Notes under the pieces: generated by a model
Told to the model about the DNA's origin: nothing
Database searches by the model: none
What the model saw: the letters and a program-made list of their open reading frames with translations, nothing else
Part shown: positions 1-11,466 of the stretch, piece by piece
Layout of the letters: every line of letters begins with the position of its first letter
Position numbering within the stretch: the first letter of the stretch is position 1
Translations under genes and position numbers: made by a program
NCBI GenBank assembly: GCA_017880775.1
Contig: JADGRQ010000020.1
Location: 1 to 64,000, forward strand
Source: Burkholderiales bacterium
GTDB taxonomy: Bacteria > Pseudomonadota > Gammaproteobacteria > Burkholderiales > SG8-39
Direction: 5' to 3'
DNA length: 64,000 bases

Positions 1-1
1 A

Positions 2-1021
2 TGCCGCGGCCGAGCCTGCGACGACGACGTAACGCGCGACCCGCAGCTTGCGCCGGGTCGCTTCGAGACGCGAGGGCTGTTCCATGACGATCCCTTTTGC
101 ATCGGCATCTCGGGCAGCTTCACGCCCGAGGTCGGCCTCGAATACCTGGCGCAGGCCGATTTCGTCGTCGCGGTAGGCTGTTCGCTCGCCTTCCACGCGG
201 GCGGCGGCGGCCAGCTCTGGCCGAAGGCGAAGATGCTGCAGGTCGATATCGACCCCGTCGCCCTCAGTCAGGGCCAGGAAGTGGCGCGTCATCACTTGCG
301 AGCCGACGCGCGCCTGGGCGTCGAGGCATTGACGGCGGCGATGACGGAAGAACTGCGGCCCCGCGACCGAAGCTGGCGCAGCGATGCGATGGCTGCGCGC
401 ATCCGCGATTCGAAGCCCGACAGCCACACGTTCGAGATCGAGCCGGGCCTGCTCGACCCGCGCCACGTGGTCGAAGCGCTGGAAGAGGCTTTGCCGCACG
501 AATGGGAGATGGTGAACTCGGGAGGCCACTGCTCATGGTTCTTCGCGCAGATGCCCTCGCGTCCGCAGGAAAAGTTCCTCACCATCCGCGAGTTCGGCGC
601 GATCGGCAACGGCATCTCGTTCGCCATGGGGGTGGCCGCCGCGCGCCCGGATCGAACCGTGGTGCTGTTCGACGGCGACGGCAGCCTGATGATGCATGTG
701 CAGGAGCTTGAAACCATCAAGCGCCACCGGCTGAACATCCTGATCGTGGTGATCAACGATGGCGCGTATGGGTCGGAAGTGCACAAGCTCCGCTCGGAGG
801 GGATGCCCGAGGATGGGGCGGTGTTCGGCTATTGCGATTTCGCCGGCATCGCGCGCGGATTCGGGCTACCGGGAAAGACGGTCAAGAATCTGGACGACCT
901 GCCGAAGTTCGTGGCGGAGTTCGCCGCAAGCGGCGGTGCCGCGGTCTGGGACTTTCACGTCTCGGACAAGGTCGTGTCACCGACTATACGCCGCGCCCAT
1001 CCTCACCCTGCCAAGAAATAG
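2..1021 (+). CDS. Thiamine-diphosphate-dependent enzyme (acetolactate synthase-like), C-terminal part
   Basis: The reading frame is open from the left edge, so the N-terminus lies outside the window; at least 339 residues are visible. The first part, with FVVAVGCSLAFHAGGGG and KMLQVDIDP, looks like the central Rossmann domain of acetolactate-synthase-type enzymes. The C-terminal half carries a ThDP-binding signature: GDGS near the middle, followed about 25 residues later by VINDGAYGSE. Upstream of it, EFGAIGNGISFAMGVAAARP is the usual approach to that motif. The family includes acetolactate synthase, benzoylformate decarboxylase and related 2-keto-acid enzymes; the substrate cannot be told from this part. 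Its stop codon directly abuts the stop of the convergent thiC gene. The start is not visible. Confidence 0.85.
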   Translation, partial: CRGRACDDDVTRDPQLAPGRFETRGLFHDDPFCIGISGSFTPEVGLEYLAQADFVVAVGCSLAFHAGGGGQLWPKAKMLQVDIDPVALSQGQEVARHHLRADARLGVEALTAAMTEELRPRDRSWRSDAMAARIRDSKPDSHTFEIEPGLLDPRHVVEALEEALPHEWEMVNSGGHCSWFFAQMPSRPQEKFLTIREFGAIGNGISFAMGVAAARPDRTVVLFDGDGSLMMHVQELETIKRHRLNILIVVINDGAYGSEVHKLRSEGMPEDGAVFGYCDFAGIARGFGLPGKTVKNLDDLPKFVAEFAASGGAAVWDFHVSDKVVSPTIRRAHPHPAKK

Positions 1022-3075
<2,054 letters not shown>

Positions 3076-3105
3076 GGCTCAGAAAGAGTTCACAGGCGGT
3101 ATATT

Positions 3106-3119
3106 ACTGACCGGTCAGT
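3106..3119. promoter_or_regulatory. Palindromic operator, probably for the adjacent TetR regulator
   Basis: ACTGACCGGTCAGT is a perfect 14-bp palindrome in the thiC-tetR intergenic region. It ends 5 bases before a TATAAT box and 17 bases before the tetR start. TetR-family repressors commonly bind such palindromes over their own promoter, so autorepression and control of the downstream efflux genes is the natural reading. The binding itself is inference. Confidence 0.75.
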
Positions 3120-3124
3120 TAGTT

Positions 3125-3130
3125 TATAAT
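3125..3130 (+). promoter_or_regulatory. Candidate -10 box for tetR-efflux operon (leaderless layout)
   Basis: A perfect TATAAT lies only six bases before the ATG at 3137. A start site at the usual distance would fall on or beside the A of the start codon, so the message would have almost no leader. There is no Shine-Dalgarno sequence before that ATG, which agrees with leaderless translation. Confidence 0.6.
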
Positions 3131-3136
3131 TTAACA

Positions 3137-3808
3137 ATGAACGCACCCGCCGAACCCAAGCAGCAGCCCCGCTGGACGCGCCGCAAGGATGCGCGCCCGG
3201 AGGAGATTTCGGCCGCTGCGCTCGATCTGTTCGTCGAGCGCGGCTACGCCGGCACGCGATTGGACGACGTAGCCACGCGCGCCGGTGTGAGCAAGGGCAC
3301 CGTCTATCTTTACTTCGCCAGCAAGGAAGACCTGTTCAAGGCGGTGGTGCGCGAAGGGCTGGTTTCCCCGATCACCGAATTTCGCAACGAGGTGCTCGAG
3401 CAGTACCAGGGCAGCACGTTCGAACTGCTGCGCCTGCTGGTCTACGGCTGGTGGGAGCGCATCGGGGCGACGCGCATCTCGGGCATCCCGAAACTGATCG
3501 TCGCCGAATCGCGCAACTTTCCCGAAATCGCGAAGTTCTACCTCGAAGAGGTGGTCAAACCCGGGCAGGCGGTGCTCGAGGCGATCGTGGCGCGCGGTAT
3601 CGCGAGCGGGGAATTCCGTCGAGTCGATCCGCACGACACCGGAACGCTGCTGATTGCACCGCTGCTGCTCATCGCCCTTTGGCGAAATTCGCTCGGGCAT
3701 TACCAGCCGGGTGCGATCGACGCCAAGCGCATTCTCGATGCGCACCTCGAGATGGTCCGTCATGCGCTGGCGGCAACGCCGGCGCGTGCCCGCAAGGCTT
3801 CTTCCTGA
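3137..3808 (+). CDS. TetR/AcrR-family transcriptional regulator
   Basis: 223 residues. The N-terminal TetR DNA-binding domain covers about residues 20-66, with the helix-turn-helix VATRAGVSKGTVYLYF and the following SKEDLF typical of the family. The C-terminal half is the variable ligand-binding and dimerisation domain. The gene heads an operon with an RND fusion protein and pump; its stop overlaps the ribosome-binding region of the next gene. It is therefore probably the local repressor of this efflux system, acting at the palindrome just upstream. The inducing compound is unknown. The start at 3137 lacks a Shine-Dalgarno site but follows a perfect -10 box. Confidence 0.93.
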   Translation: MNAPAEPKQQPRWTRRKDARPEEISAAALDLFVERGYAGTRLDDVATRAGVSKGTVYLYFASKEDLFKAVVREGLVSPITEFRNEVLEQYQGSTFELLRLLVYGWWERIGATRISGIPKLIVAESRNFPEIAKFYLEEVVKPGQAVLEAIVARGIASGEFRRVDPHDTGTLLIAPLLLIALWRNSLGHYQPGAIDAKRILDAHLEMVRHALAATPARARKASS

Positions 3809-3818
3809 AGGCCCGGCC

Positions 3819-4973
3819 ATGTCTGCCTCCGTACGACGTTCACTCCTCCTCACGTTGCTGGCGCTCGCCGCGGGTTCTGTCCTGTTCGTCGGAGTCGCCA
3901 GCGTGCGCAGCAAGACTGCCGACACCGCCACGGCGGCCGACGCGCAGAAGGTCACGCTCGAGTTCCTGCCCGCCGACCTGCTTATGCTCAAGCCGGCCGC
4001 GCTGGTGCGCACCCTCCCCCTCACCGGCACGCTCGCCGCGCTCAACGAGGCAACGCTGAAGGCCAAGGTCGCCGGGGAGCTGGTCGAGCTCAGCGTGCGC
4101 GAAGGCGAGAGCGTGAAGCGCGGACAGACGCTGGCGCGCATCGACCAGACCGAGGTACTGGCGCGCGTCGCGGCGCGCAAGGCTGATGTCGCAGCCGCGC
4201 GGGCACAACTGGTCTGGGCCGAGAAGAACCGCAACACGCAGAAAGCGCTGCTCGACAAGAGCTTCATCTCGCAGAACGCGTTCGACAACGTGCAGAGCAG
4301 CCATGACGTCGCGATCGCCAAGCTGGGCGCTGCCGAGGCGGACCTGGTGATGGCGCAGAAATCGCTGGGCGACTCGGTGCTGGTGGCACCGATGAACGGC
4401 ATCGTCGCCCAGCGCCACGCGCAGCCCGGCGAACGCGTGCCGCTCGATGCGAAGGTCATCACCGTCGTCGATCTCACGCGCCTCGAACTGGCTGCATCTG
4501 TGCCCGCCGCAAACATCGCCCAGGTAAGGATCGGTCAGTCGGTGGGGTTTCGCGTGGACGGCTTCGGTGAACGCGAGTTTTCCGGACGCATCGAGCGCAT
4601 CAATCCCGCCACCACGGCCGGATCGCGTGCCATCACCGTATACGCGGTGATCGACAATCCGCAGAGCGTACTGCGCTCCGGATTGTTCGCCCAGGGCGGC
4701 GTGATCCTCGAGCGTATCGAGAACGCGCTTGCGATGCCGGCTTCCGCGCTGCGCGAGGAAGCCGGCCAGAGCTTCGTGTATGTGATCGAAGGCGGGACGC
4801 TGCGCAAGCGAATCGTGAAAGCGGGCGCAGGCGACGGCGCGGGCAACCTGCCGGTGCTCGAAGGCTTGCGCGAAGGCGACGTCATCGTCCGCCACAACCT
4901 CGGCCTGTTGCGCGACGGCGCGGCGGTGCGAATCGCGCAGTCCGCATCCGGGTCCGCGCCCGCGCCACGCTGA
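3819..4973 (+). CDS. RND efflux membrane-fusion (periplasmic adaptor) protein
   Basis: 384 residues. An N-terminal hydrophobic segment (about residues 7-27) anchors or exports the protein; there is no lipobox cysteine. It is followed by the half lipoyl domain (LKAKVAGELVEL, GESVKRGQTLARID), an alpha-helical hairpin, the second lipoyl half (DSVLVAPMNGIVAQR) and the beta-barrel region (GQSVGFRVDGFGEREFSG). The adaptor links an inner-membrane RND pump to an outer-membrane TolC channel. A longer upstream frame exists, but the start at 3819 is chosen because it follows CTGAAGG and begins the signal-like segment. It sits 10 bases after tetR and 14 bases before the pump gene. Confidence 0.95.
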   Translation: MSASVRRSLLLTLLALAAGSVLFVGVASVRSKTADTATAADAQKVTLEFLPADLLMLKPAALVRTLPLTGTLAALNEATLKAKVAGELVELSVREGESVKRGQTLARIDQTEVLARVAARKADVAAARAQLVWAEKNRNTQKALLDKSFISQNAFDNVQSSHDVAIAKLGAAEADLVMAQKSLGDSVLVAPMNGIVAQRHAQPGERVPLDAKVITVVDLTRLELAASVPAANIAQVRIGQSVGFRVDGFGEREFSGRIERINPATTAGSRAITVYAVIDNPQSVLRSGLFAQGGVILERIENALAMPASALREEAGQSFVYVIEGGTLRKRIVKAGAGDGAGNLPVLEGLREGDVIVRHNLGLLRDGAAVRIAQSASGSAPAPR

Positions 4974-4987
4974 GGAGCCCTCGAACG

Positions 4988-7900
4988 ATGTGGATCACGC
5001 GCGTCTGCATCCAGAATCCGGTTTTCGCGACCATGATGATGGCCGCGCTCCTGGTGTTGGGCCTGTTTTCCTACAGCCGGCTGCCGGTCGAGCAGTTTCC
5101 CGACGTGAGCTTCCCCGTGGTGGTGGTGACCACCGAGTTTCCCGGCGCCGCCCCGGAGAACGTCGAGGAGGAAATCACGCGCAAGATCGAGGAATCGGTC
5201 AACACCATCAGCGGTATCAAGACGTTGTCGTCGCGCTCCTACGAGAGCCAGTCGGTGGTGATCGTCGAATTCGACCTCAACGTCGACCCGAAGCTCGCGG
5301 CACAGGACGTGCGCGAGAAGATTGCGCTGATCCGGCCGAGCTTCCGCGACGAAATCAAAGAATCGCGGGTCTCGCGCTTCAACCCGGACGATCTGCCGAT
5401 CGTGTCGGTCGCCGTGACCTCGCCCAGCCGTTCGCTGCGCGACCTGACCACACTTGCCGATCAGGTGATCAAGAAGCGGTTGGAGAATGTCGGCGGCGTG
5501 GGGCAGGGCACGCTGGTCGGCGGGGTGAAGCGCGAGATCAAGGTGGTCCTCAAGCCCGAGGACATGGAGGCGCAGAAGATCGGCGCCGATCAGGTCATCC
5601 AGGCACTGCGCACCGAGAACCAGGACCTTCCCGCCGGCAGTCTGGTCACCGGCGGCGACGAGCGCATCGTGCAGGTGAAGGCGCGCCTCGCCGACCCGCG
5701 CGATTTCCGCAGCCTGATCGTCGCGCGCCGCGGCGGCAAGGCGGTGACCCTGGGCTCGATTGCCGACATCGTCGACGGCGAGCAGGAGGAAGAAACCGCC
5801 GCGCTGGTGAACGGCAAGCGCGCGCTGTCGATCGACATCATCAAGGCGCAAGGGGAAAACACCATCGCGGTGGTGGACGGCGTGCGCCGCGTGGTGGCCG
5901 AGCTGCCGGGGCTGCTGCCCGCCGACGTCAAGCTCGACATCGTGCGCGACGCCTCGACCGGCATCCGCAACTCTGTGGCCGACGTGAAGGCGACGCTCAT
6001 CGAGGGGGCGTTGCTCACGGTGGCGATCGTATTCCTGTTCCTCGCTTCGTGGCGCAGCACGGTGATTACCGGGCTTACGCTGCCGATCGCGCTGATCGGT
6101 TCTTTCCTGTTCATCTACGCTTACGGCTTCACGCTCAACATGCTCACGCTGATGGCGCTATCGCTGTCGGTCGGCCTGCTGATCGACGACGCGATCGTGG
6201 TGCGCGAGAACATCGTGCGCCATGTTGCGCTGGGCAGCGACCATCGCACGGCGGCGCTCGACGGTACGCGCGAGATCGGCCTGGCCGTGCTCGCGACCAC
6301 CTTTTCCATCGTTGCGGTATTCCTGCCGGTGGGTTTCATGGGCGGGATCATCGGACGCTTTTTCCACCAGTTCGGGCTCACGGTGGTCGCGGCGGTGCTG
6401 ATCTCGATGTTCGTGTCGTTCACGCTGGACCCGATGCTGTCGTCGATCTGGCGCGACCCGCAGTCCGAAGGTCATTTCGGCAAGGACCCCCTCGGCCGCC
6501 TGCTCGCGTGGTTCCACCGGTTGATGGAGCGGTTCTCGGCGAGATACGAACGCCTGCTCGCATGGAGCCTCGCGCACCGCAAGACGGTGCTGTTGGTCGC
6601 GCTGGCGAGCTTCCTCGGCGCGTTTCCGCTGATGAATTTCCTCGGCTCGGAATTCGTGCCCGAGTCCGACCTCTCGGAGCTGCAGGTGCAGTTCAAGACA
6701 CCCGTCGGTTCCTCGCTCGCGCTGACGCAGGCCAAGGCCGAGCAGGTCGAGGCCGCGTTGCGCGAATTCCCGGAGGTGAAGCACACCTACGCGACGGTCA
6801 ATACGGGCGTCGTGCTGGGCAAGAACAGCGCCAACGTGTTCGTGCAACTGGTGCCGCGCAACGAGCGCAAACGCTCGCAGGGCGCCCTCAGCCAGCCGAT
6901 GCGCGAGCGCCTGTCGCGCATCGCGGGCATCGAGCTCACGCAGATCGGCGCATACAGGACCGTTTCCAGCGGCAAACCGGTGCAGGTCTCGCTGCTCGGC
7001 CAGGACCGCCAGGTTCTCGACGATCTTGCGCTCAAGGTCATGCAGGTGGTGCGGCAGGTGCCCGGCGCGGTCGACATCGAGTCGAGCAACCAGGCCGCCA
7101 AGCCCCAGGTGTCGGTCGAAGTCAAGCGTGAGCTCGCCTCCGACCTCGGCATCAGCGTCGGGCAGATCGCGGCCACCCTGCGCCCCCTGCTCGCGGGCCA
7201 GGCCATCGGCAACTGGCGCGCGCCGGACGACCAGTACTACGACGTGACGGTGCGCGTTTCGCGCAACGATCGCGCCCAGCCGGAGGACCTCGCGCGCGTC
7301 CCGCTCGCATCGAGCCAGCTCGACGCCAACGGCGCACCGCGCATGGTGCAGTTGCGCGAGGTCGCCAGCATGCGCGCCGACACGGGCGCGCAGCAGATCA
7401 ACCGCAAGGAGCAGTTGCGCGAGGTGCTGGTCTCCGGCAACGCCTACGGTCGTCCTGCGGGCGACGTCGCCAGCGACGTGAAGCGGCGCATGGAGGCGAT
7501 TGCGTTCCCGCCGGGCTACCGCTACCTGATGGGCGGCTCGTCGAAAGACATTCAGGAATCGATGAGCTACGCCGGCCAGGCGCTCGCCCTCGCGGTGATC
7601 TTCATCTACCTGATCCTCGCCTCGCAATTCGGCTCGTTCCTGCAGCCGATGGCGATCATGATGTCGCTGCCGCTGTCGCTGATCGGGGTCGTCATGGCCC
7701 TGCTGCTCGCGCGCTCGACGCTCAATATCTTCTCGATCATCGGCTTCATCATGCTGATGGGGCTGGTGACCAAGAACGCGATCCTGCTGGTCGATTTCAT
7801 CAACCACGCGCGCAAGGCCGGCAAACCGCGCACCGGTGCGGTGCTCGAGGCCGGCCGCGTGCGGCTGCGCCCGATCATGATGACGACACTGGCGATGATC

Positions 7901-8098
7901 TTCGGCATGCTGCCGCTCGCGCTCGGCCTGGGCGAGGGCGGCGAGCAGCGCTCGCCGATGGGACAGGCCGTAATCGGCGGGGTGATCACGTCGGGCCTGC
8001 TGACGCTGGTGGTGGTGCCCGTGATCTACACCTACCTCGACGACCTCGCCGACTGGGCGCGCCGGCTCGCGCGCGGGCGGAAGACGCACGCCGCATGA
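4988..8098 (+). CDS. RND-family efflux pump, inner-membrane permease
   Basis: 1036 residues, the usual length of AcrB/MexB-type pumps. It starts with the first transmembrane helix (about residues 10-30), then shows the two large periplasmic loops and two blocks of membrane helices. The proton-relay aspartate pair is present in [17 protein letters not shown] near residues 400-401. A preceding GAGGAGCC gives a ribosome-binding site. The substrate range cannot be read from sequence; the HAE1-type layout suggests hydrophobic or amphiphilic compounds. Together with the adaptor upstream and the TolC-like protein downstream it would form a tripartite envelope-spanning pump driven by proton motive force. 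Confidence 0.95.
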   Translation: MWITRVCIQNPVFATMMMAALLVLGLFSYSRLPVEQFPDVSFPVVVVTTEFPGAAPENVEEEITRKIEESVNTISGIKTLSSRSYESQSVVIVEFDLNVDPKLAAQDVREKIALIRPSFRDEIKESRVSRFNPDDLPIVSVAVTSPSRSLRDLTTLADQVIKKRLENVGGVGQGTLVGGVKREIKVVLKPEDMEAQKIGADQVIQALRTENQDLPAGSLVTGGDERIVQVKARLADPRDFRSLIVARRGGKAVTLGSIADIVDGEQEEETAALVNGKRALSIDIIKAQGENTIAVVDGVRRVVAELPGLLPADVKLDIVRDASTGIRNSVADVKATLIEGALLTVAIVFLFLASWRSTVITGLTLPIALIGSFLFIYAYGFTLNMLTLMALSLSVGLLIDDAIVVRENIVRHVALGSDHRTAALDGTREIGLAVLATTFSIVAVFLPVGFMGGIIGRFFHQFGLTVVAAVLISMFVSFTLDPMLSSIWRDPQSEGHFGKDPLGRLLAWFHRLMERFSARYERLLAWSLAHRKTVLLVALASFLGAFPLMNFLGSEFVPESDLSELQVQFKTPVGSSLALTQAKAEQVEAALREFPEVKHTYATVNTGVVLGKNSANVFVQLVPRNERKRSQGALSQPMRERLSRIAGIELTQIGAYRTVSSGKPVQVSLLGQDRQVLDDLALKVMQVVRQVPGAVDIESSNQAAKPQVSVEVKRELASDLGISVGQIAATLRPLLAGQAIGNWRAPDDQYYDVTVRVSRNDRAQPEDLARVPLASSQLDANGAPRMVQLREVASMRADTGAQQINRKEQLREVLVSGNAYGRPAGDVASDVKRRMEAIAFPPGYRYLMGGSSKDIQESMSYAGQALALAVIFIYLILASQFGSFLQPMAIMMSLPLSLIGVVMALLLARSTLNIFSIIGFIMLMGLVTKNAILLVDFINHARKAGKPRTGAVLEAGRVRLRPIMMTTLAMIFGMLPLALGLGEGGEQRSPMGQAVIGGVITSGLLTLVVVPVIYTYLDDLADWARRLARGRKTHAA

Positions 8099-8121
8099 AG
8101 CTCGAGCAAGGGCGGATAGGT

Positions 8122-8127
8122 TACAAT
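8122..8127 (+). promoter_or_regulatory. Candidate -10 box before the methyltransferase gene
   Basis: TACAAT lies 38 bases before the ATG at 8166 in the gap after the RND pump gene. No clear -35 partner is visible. It suggests the isoaspartyl-methyltransferase-like gene and the TolC-like gene can be transcribed separately from the pump. Confidence 0.35.
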
Positions 8128-8165
8128 TTCTCCCCTCCATCGCGCTGTCCCGCACTGCTCCGTCG

Positions 8166-8831
8166 ATGAATTTCGAACAAGCCCGCTTCAACATGGTCGA
8201 GCAGCAGATCCGCCCCTGGGAGGTTCTCGACCAGACGGTGCTCGATCTGCTGTACGCCGTGCCGCGCGAGGAGTTCGTGCCGCCGGCGTACGTGACGCTC
8301 GCGTTTTCCGACATGGAGATCCCCCTCGAGATTGGCGGCAAGACCGGCGAGAAAATGTGGGCGCCGAAGATCGAGGCGCGCGTGCTGCAGGCGCTGGCGG
8401 TGAAGAAATCCGAGCGCGTGCTCGAGGTCGGCACCGGCAGCGGCTATCTCACGGCGCTGCTCGCGCATCGCGCGGCGCACGTGCATTCGGTGGAAATCAA
8501 GCCTGCGCTGGCCGAATTCGGCCGCGCCAACCTGATGCGCCACGGCGCGGACAACGTAACGCTCGAGGTCGGCGATGGCGCGCGCGGCTGGGCGAAGCAC
8601 GCGCCCTACGACGTGATCGTGCTCACCGGCTCCACCCCCGTGCTGCCGGCTGCATTTCTCGAACAGCTCGCCGCGGGCGGCCGCCTGTTCGCCGTGGTCG
8701 GGGATGCGCCCGTGATGGTGGCGCGCGTGGTGACCTGCGCCGCGCCGGGAGCCTGCAGCGAACAGGACCTGTTCGAAACGCAGCTCGCGCCGCTCGTGAA
8801 CTGCGCGCAACCTGACCGCTTCCGTTTTTGA
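8166..8831 (+). CDS. Protein-L-isoaspartate O-methyltransferase family protein
   Basis: 221 residues, normal for the family. The N-terminus (MVEQQIRPWEVLD, VPREEFVPP) and the SAM-binding glycine motif VLEVGTGSGYLTALLA near residue 85 match the PCMT family, which methylates isoaspartyl residues in damaged proteins so they can be repaired. The segment normally holding TDGSYG and PYD.I.VTAA reads GDGARGWAKHAPYDVIVLTG, so it is a divergent member and repair activity is not certain. It lies between an RND pump and a TolC-like gene, which is unusual for a repair enzyme. Confidence 0.85.
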   Translation: MNFEQARFNMVEQQIRPWEVLDQTVLDLLYAVPREEFVPPAYVTLAFSDMEIPLEIGGKTGEKMWAPKIEARVLQALAVKKSERVLEVGTGSGYLTALLAHRAAHVHSVEIKPALAEFGRANLMRHGADNVTLEVGDGARGWAKHAPYDVIVLTGSTPVLPAAFLEQLAAGGRLFAVVGDAPVMVARVVTCAAPGACSEQDLFETQLAPLVNCAQPDRFRF

Positions 8832-8868
8832 CCCGGCGCTGCCGGTTGACTGATTTCGGGTAAATGAC

Positions 8869-10203
8869 ATGAACCGCGGTATTCGCTTTGCCCTGCTGGT
8901 TGCGTCGTGTACGGCCGCGCAGGCGGTTGCCGCGACCGACCTAGTGGCGGTGTACCGCGACGCGCGTGCCTTCGATGCGCAGTACGCCGCGGCGCGCTTC
9001 GCGCTCGCGGCCGGTCGCGAGAAGTTGCCTCAGGGGCGCGCGCTGGTGCTGCCGACGCTCGGCCTGACTGCCGGCGACACGACGAGCCGCTTGGGCCTCA
9101 TCCCGTATGGGCCAACCCCGGTGCCTGAATCAGCGCGCAATTTCTACAACCGGAACTATCTGCTCAGCTTCAGCCAGCCGCTGTATCGCCCGCAGAACCT
9201 CATCCAGTACGACCAGTCGGAATACCAGGTCAGGCAGGCCGAGGCCACCTTCGGGCAGGCCGATCAGGACCTGATCGTGCGGGTCGTGCAGGCCTATGTG
9301 GATGTGCTCGGCGCACAGGAGACGCTCACCGTGGCGCGCGCGCAGACGATCGCCATTGGCGAGCAGCTTGCGCAGGCCAAGCGCAACTTCGAGGTGGGCA
9401 CCGCGACGATCACCGATACCCACGAGGCGCAGGCGCGCTTCGACCTGTCCTCGGCGCAGGAGATCACGGCGCAGAACGATCTCGACAACAAGTTGCGTGC
9501 ACTGCAGCAGATCACCGGCAAGCTCTACTCGGACCTGAAGCCGCTCAGGCACGACGTGAAGCTCTCGCCGCCCGATCCGAACAACATGCAGACGTGGACG
9601 GAACTGGCGGAGAAGCAGGGCTATCCGGTGCAGATCCAGGAAGCGGTGACCGAAATCGCCAAACTGCAGGCGAAATTCAGCAAGGCGGGGCACTACCCTA
9701 CGATCGACCTGGTGGCCACTTACGGGCAGACCCAGCAGACGGGCTCGACGATCACAGCTGCCAGTGCCCAGCTCAATCTGGGCTCGATCGGCGTGCAGCT
9801 CGCGCTGCCGCTCTATCAGGGCGGCGGGATCAGCTCGCGCGAGCGCGAGGCGGCTGCGCTGTACGAAAAATCGATGCAGGACCTCGAGAACGCGCGTCGA
9901 TCGATCGCTCTGACCTCGCAGCAGAGCTATCTTGGCGTGATCAGCGGCATCGCGCAGGTGGGCGCACTGGAGCAGGCGCTGGTGTCGAGCCAGAGCGCCC
10001 TCGAATCGAACAAGCTCGGCTATGAAGTCGGCGTGCGCATCAACATCGACGTGCTGAACGCGCAGCAGCAGGTGTTCACCACGCAGCGCGACCTCGCCCT
10101 GGCGCGCTACAACACGATCGTCAACCACTTCAAGCTCCGGGCGGCGGCCGCGGCGCTCAAGGAAGAAGACCTGCAAATCATGAACAGCGCGCTAACGCAG
10201 TAG
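8869..10203 (+). CDS. TolC-family outer-membrane efflux channel
   Basis: 444 residues. A short signal peptide covers about residues 1-22 (cleavage likely after AVAAT). The body has the two repeated OEP domains of TolC proteins: long heptad-rich helices, the YVDVLGAQETL and NKLGYEVGVRINIDVLNAQQ segments and the conserved FEVGTATITDTHEAQARFDL. It forms a trimeric outer-membrane exit duct for type I secretion or RND efflux. It probably serves the pump encoded just upstream. Its last 12 bases overlap the end of convergent waaA. Confidence 0.94.
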   Translation: MNRGIRFALLVASCTAAQAVAATDLVAVYRDARAFDAQYAAARFALAAGREKLPQGRALVLPTLGLTAGDTTSRLGLIPYGPTPVPESARNFYNRNYLLSFSQPLYRPQNLIQYDQSEYQVRQAEATFGQADQDLIVRVVQAYVDVLGAQETLTVARAQTIAIGEQLAQAKRNFEVGTATITDTHEAQARFDLSSAQEITAQNDLDNKLRALQQITGKLYSDLKPLRHDVKLSPPDPNNMQTWTELAEKQGYPVQIQEAVTEIAKLQAKFSKAGHYPTIDLVATYGQTQQTGSTITAASAQLNLGSIGVQLALPLYQGGGISSREREAAALYEKSMQDLENARRSIALTSQQSYLGVISGIAQVGALEQALVSSQSALESNKLGYEVGVRINIDVLNAQQQVFTTQRDLALARYNTIVNHFKLRAAAAALKEEDLQIMNSALTQ

Positions 10204-11466
10204 CGCTGCAATCGTCTCCAGCTGACGTCCGGTGGCGCCGCGATGGGCGGCGCACAGCTTGATCCCGGCTTCGCCCATTCGCGCTCGCCGCGCTGCATCG
10301 GCAATCAACGACAGCGCGGCTTCGATGACGCCCGCGGCGTGCGCTGCGCGCACCGCCGCGCCCGCTCCGAGCGCCGCCCGTGCGGCGTCGCTGAAGTTGT
10401 AGTCGCTCGGCCCCAGCACCACGGGCACTCCCTGCGCGAGCGGCTCGATCAGGTTCTGGCTGCCAAAGGGCAGCACGCTGCCGCCCATCACGACGACATC
10501 GGCGAGACCGTAGTAGAACGCCATCTCTCCCATCGTGTCGCCGAGCAGCACGTCAGCTTGCGAATCGGCGGCCCATGCGGCGGCGCCCGCGCTGCGGCGC
10601 GCGAGTGTGAGCCCGCGGCGCGCGATGAGGCCCGCCACCTCGTCGAAACGCCGCGGATGGCGCGGCACGATGACCAGCAGGCACGGTTTCGCGGCTTTCG
10701 CGCCGAGGGCATCGAGCAGCGCCGCCTCCTCGCCCTCGCGCGTGCTCGCCCACAGCAGCACCGGGCGAGCGCCGAGCGAGCGTTTCAATTGCGCGCCCCG
10801 GTGCGCCTGCGCGGCGTCGGGCAGCAGGTCGAACTTCAGGTTGCCGCTCACCTCCACGGTCCGGGCGCCGAGCGCGCGCAGGCGCCCCGCATCGGCTTCG
10901 GTTTGCGCGCACACGGCGTCGAGCGCCGCGAACGCGGGTCCGCTGAGCGCGCCGAACATCGCATAGCCGCGCGCGGATTTCTCCGACATGCGCGCGTTGG
11001 CAAGCGCCACCGGAATGCCATTCGCCTTGCAGCGCTCGATCAGGTTGAACCAGACCTCGGTTTCCATCAGCACCGCGAGCCGCGGCCGGAAAAACGCGAG
11101 GAAGCGGCGCACCGCGAACGGCGCATCCCAGGGCAGCCATGCGATGCGCGCTTCATTCCCCCAGATCTGCTCGAGCGCCTCGCGACCCGCGGCCGTCGAG
11201 CAGGTCGCGAGCAGCATTGCCCCGGGATGCCGCGCGAGTAGGCCGCGGGCGAGCGGCACGCTGGCGCGCGCCTCGCCTACTGAGACCGCGTGCACCCAGA
11301 TCACCGGACGGTCCACCGGCAGCGAATGAACGCCGAAGCGCTCGCCGATGCGCTCCCGATAGAGCGGTTCGCGCCGCGCGCGCAACAATAGCCGCAACAG
11401 CGCGATCGGCAGCGCGAGCCAGACCGCGACCGTGTAGGCGGCGCGCGCGAGCGCGCTCACAACCAT
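10192..11466 (-). CDS. waaA: 3-deoxy-D-manno-octulosonic acid (Kdo) transferase
   Basis: 424 residues. WaaA transfers Kdo from CMP-Kdo to lipid A precursor at the inner face of the cytoplasmic membrane, the first step of LPS core assembly. An N-terminal membrane-anchoring helix (about residues 8-25) is followed by the family block PVIWVHAVSVGEARAS, LAVLMETEVWFNLI and, near the C-terminus, VVMGGSVLPFGSQNLIEPL and GVPVVLGP. The start ATG at 11466 overlaps the end of waaC by 10 bases, indicating translational coupling; an upstream in-frame ATG at 11484 is less likely. Confidence 0.95.
   Translation of the reverse strand: MVVSALARAAYTVAVWLALPIALLRLLLRARREPLYRERIGERFGVHSLPVDRPVIWVHAVSVGEARASVPLARGLLARHPGAMLLATCSTAAGREALEQIWGNEARIAWLPWDAPFAVRRFLAFFRPRLAVLMETEVWFNLIERCKANGIPVALANARMSEKSARGYAMFGALSGPAFAALDAVCAQTEADAGRLRALGARTVEVSGNLKFDLLPDAAQAHRGAQLKRSLGARPVLLWASTREGEEAALLDALGAKAAKPCLLVIVPRHPRRFDEVAGLIARRGLTLARRSAGAAAWAADSQADVLLGDTMGEMAFYYGLADVVVMGGSVLPFGSQNLIEPLAQGVPVVLGPSDYNFSDAARAALGAGAAVRAAHAAGVIEAALSLIADAARRARMGEAGIKLCAAHRGATGRQLETIAALLR

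Noticed and set aside
6158-8434. Open frame of 758 codons on the minus strand opposite the RND pump gene
   Set aside because: It is the mirror of a highly biased GC-rich coding frame, has low-complexity His/Arg/Asp-rich composition and matches no family.
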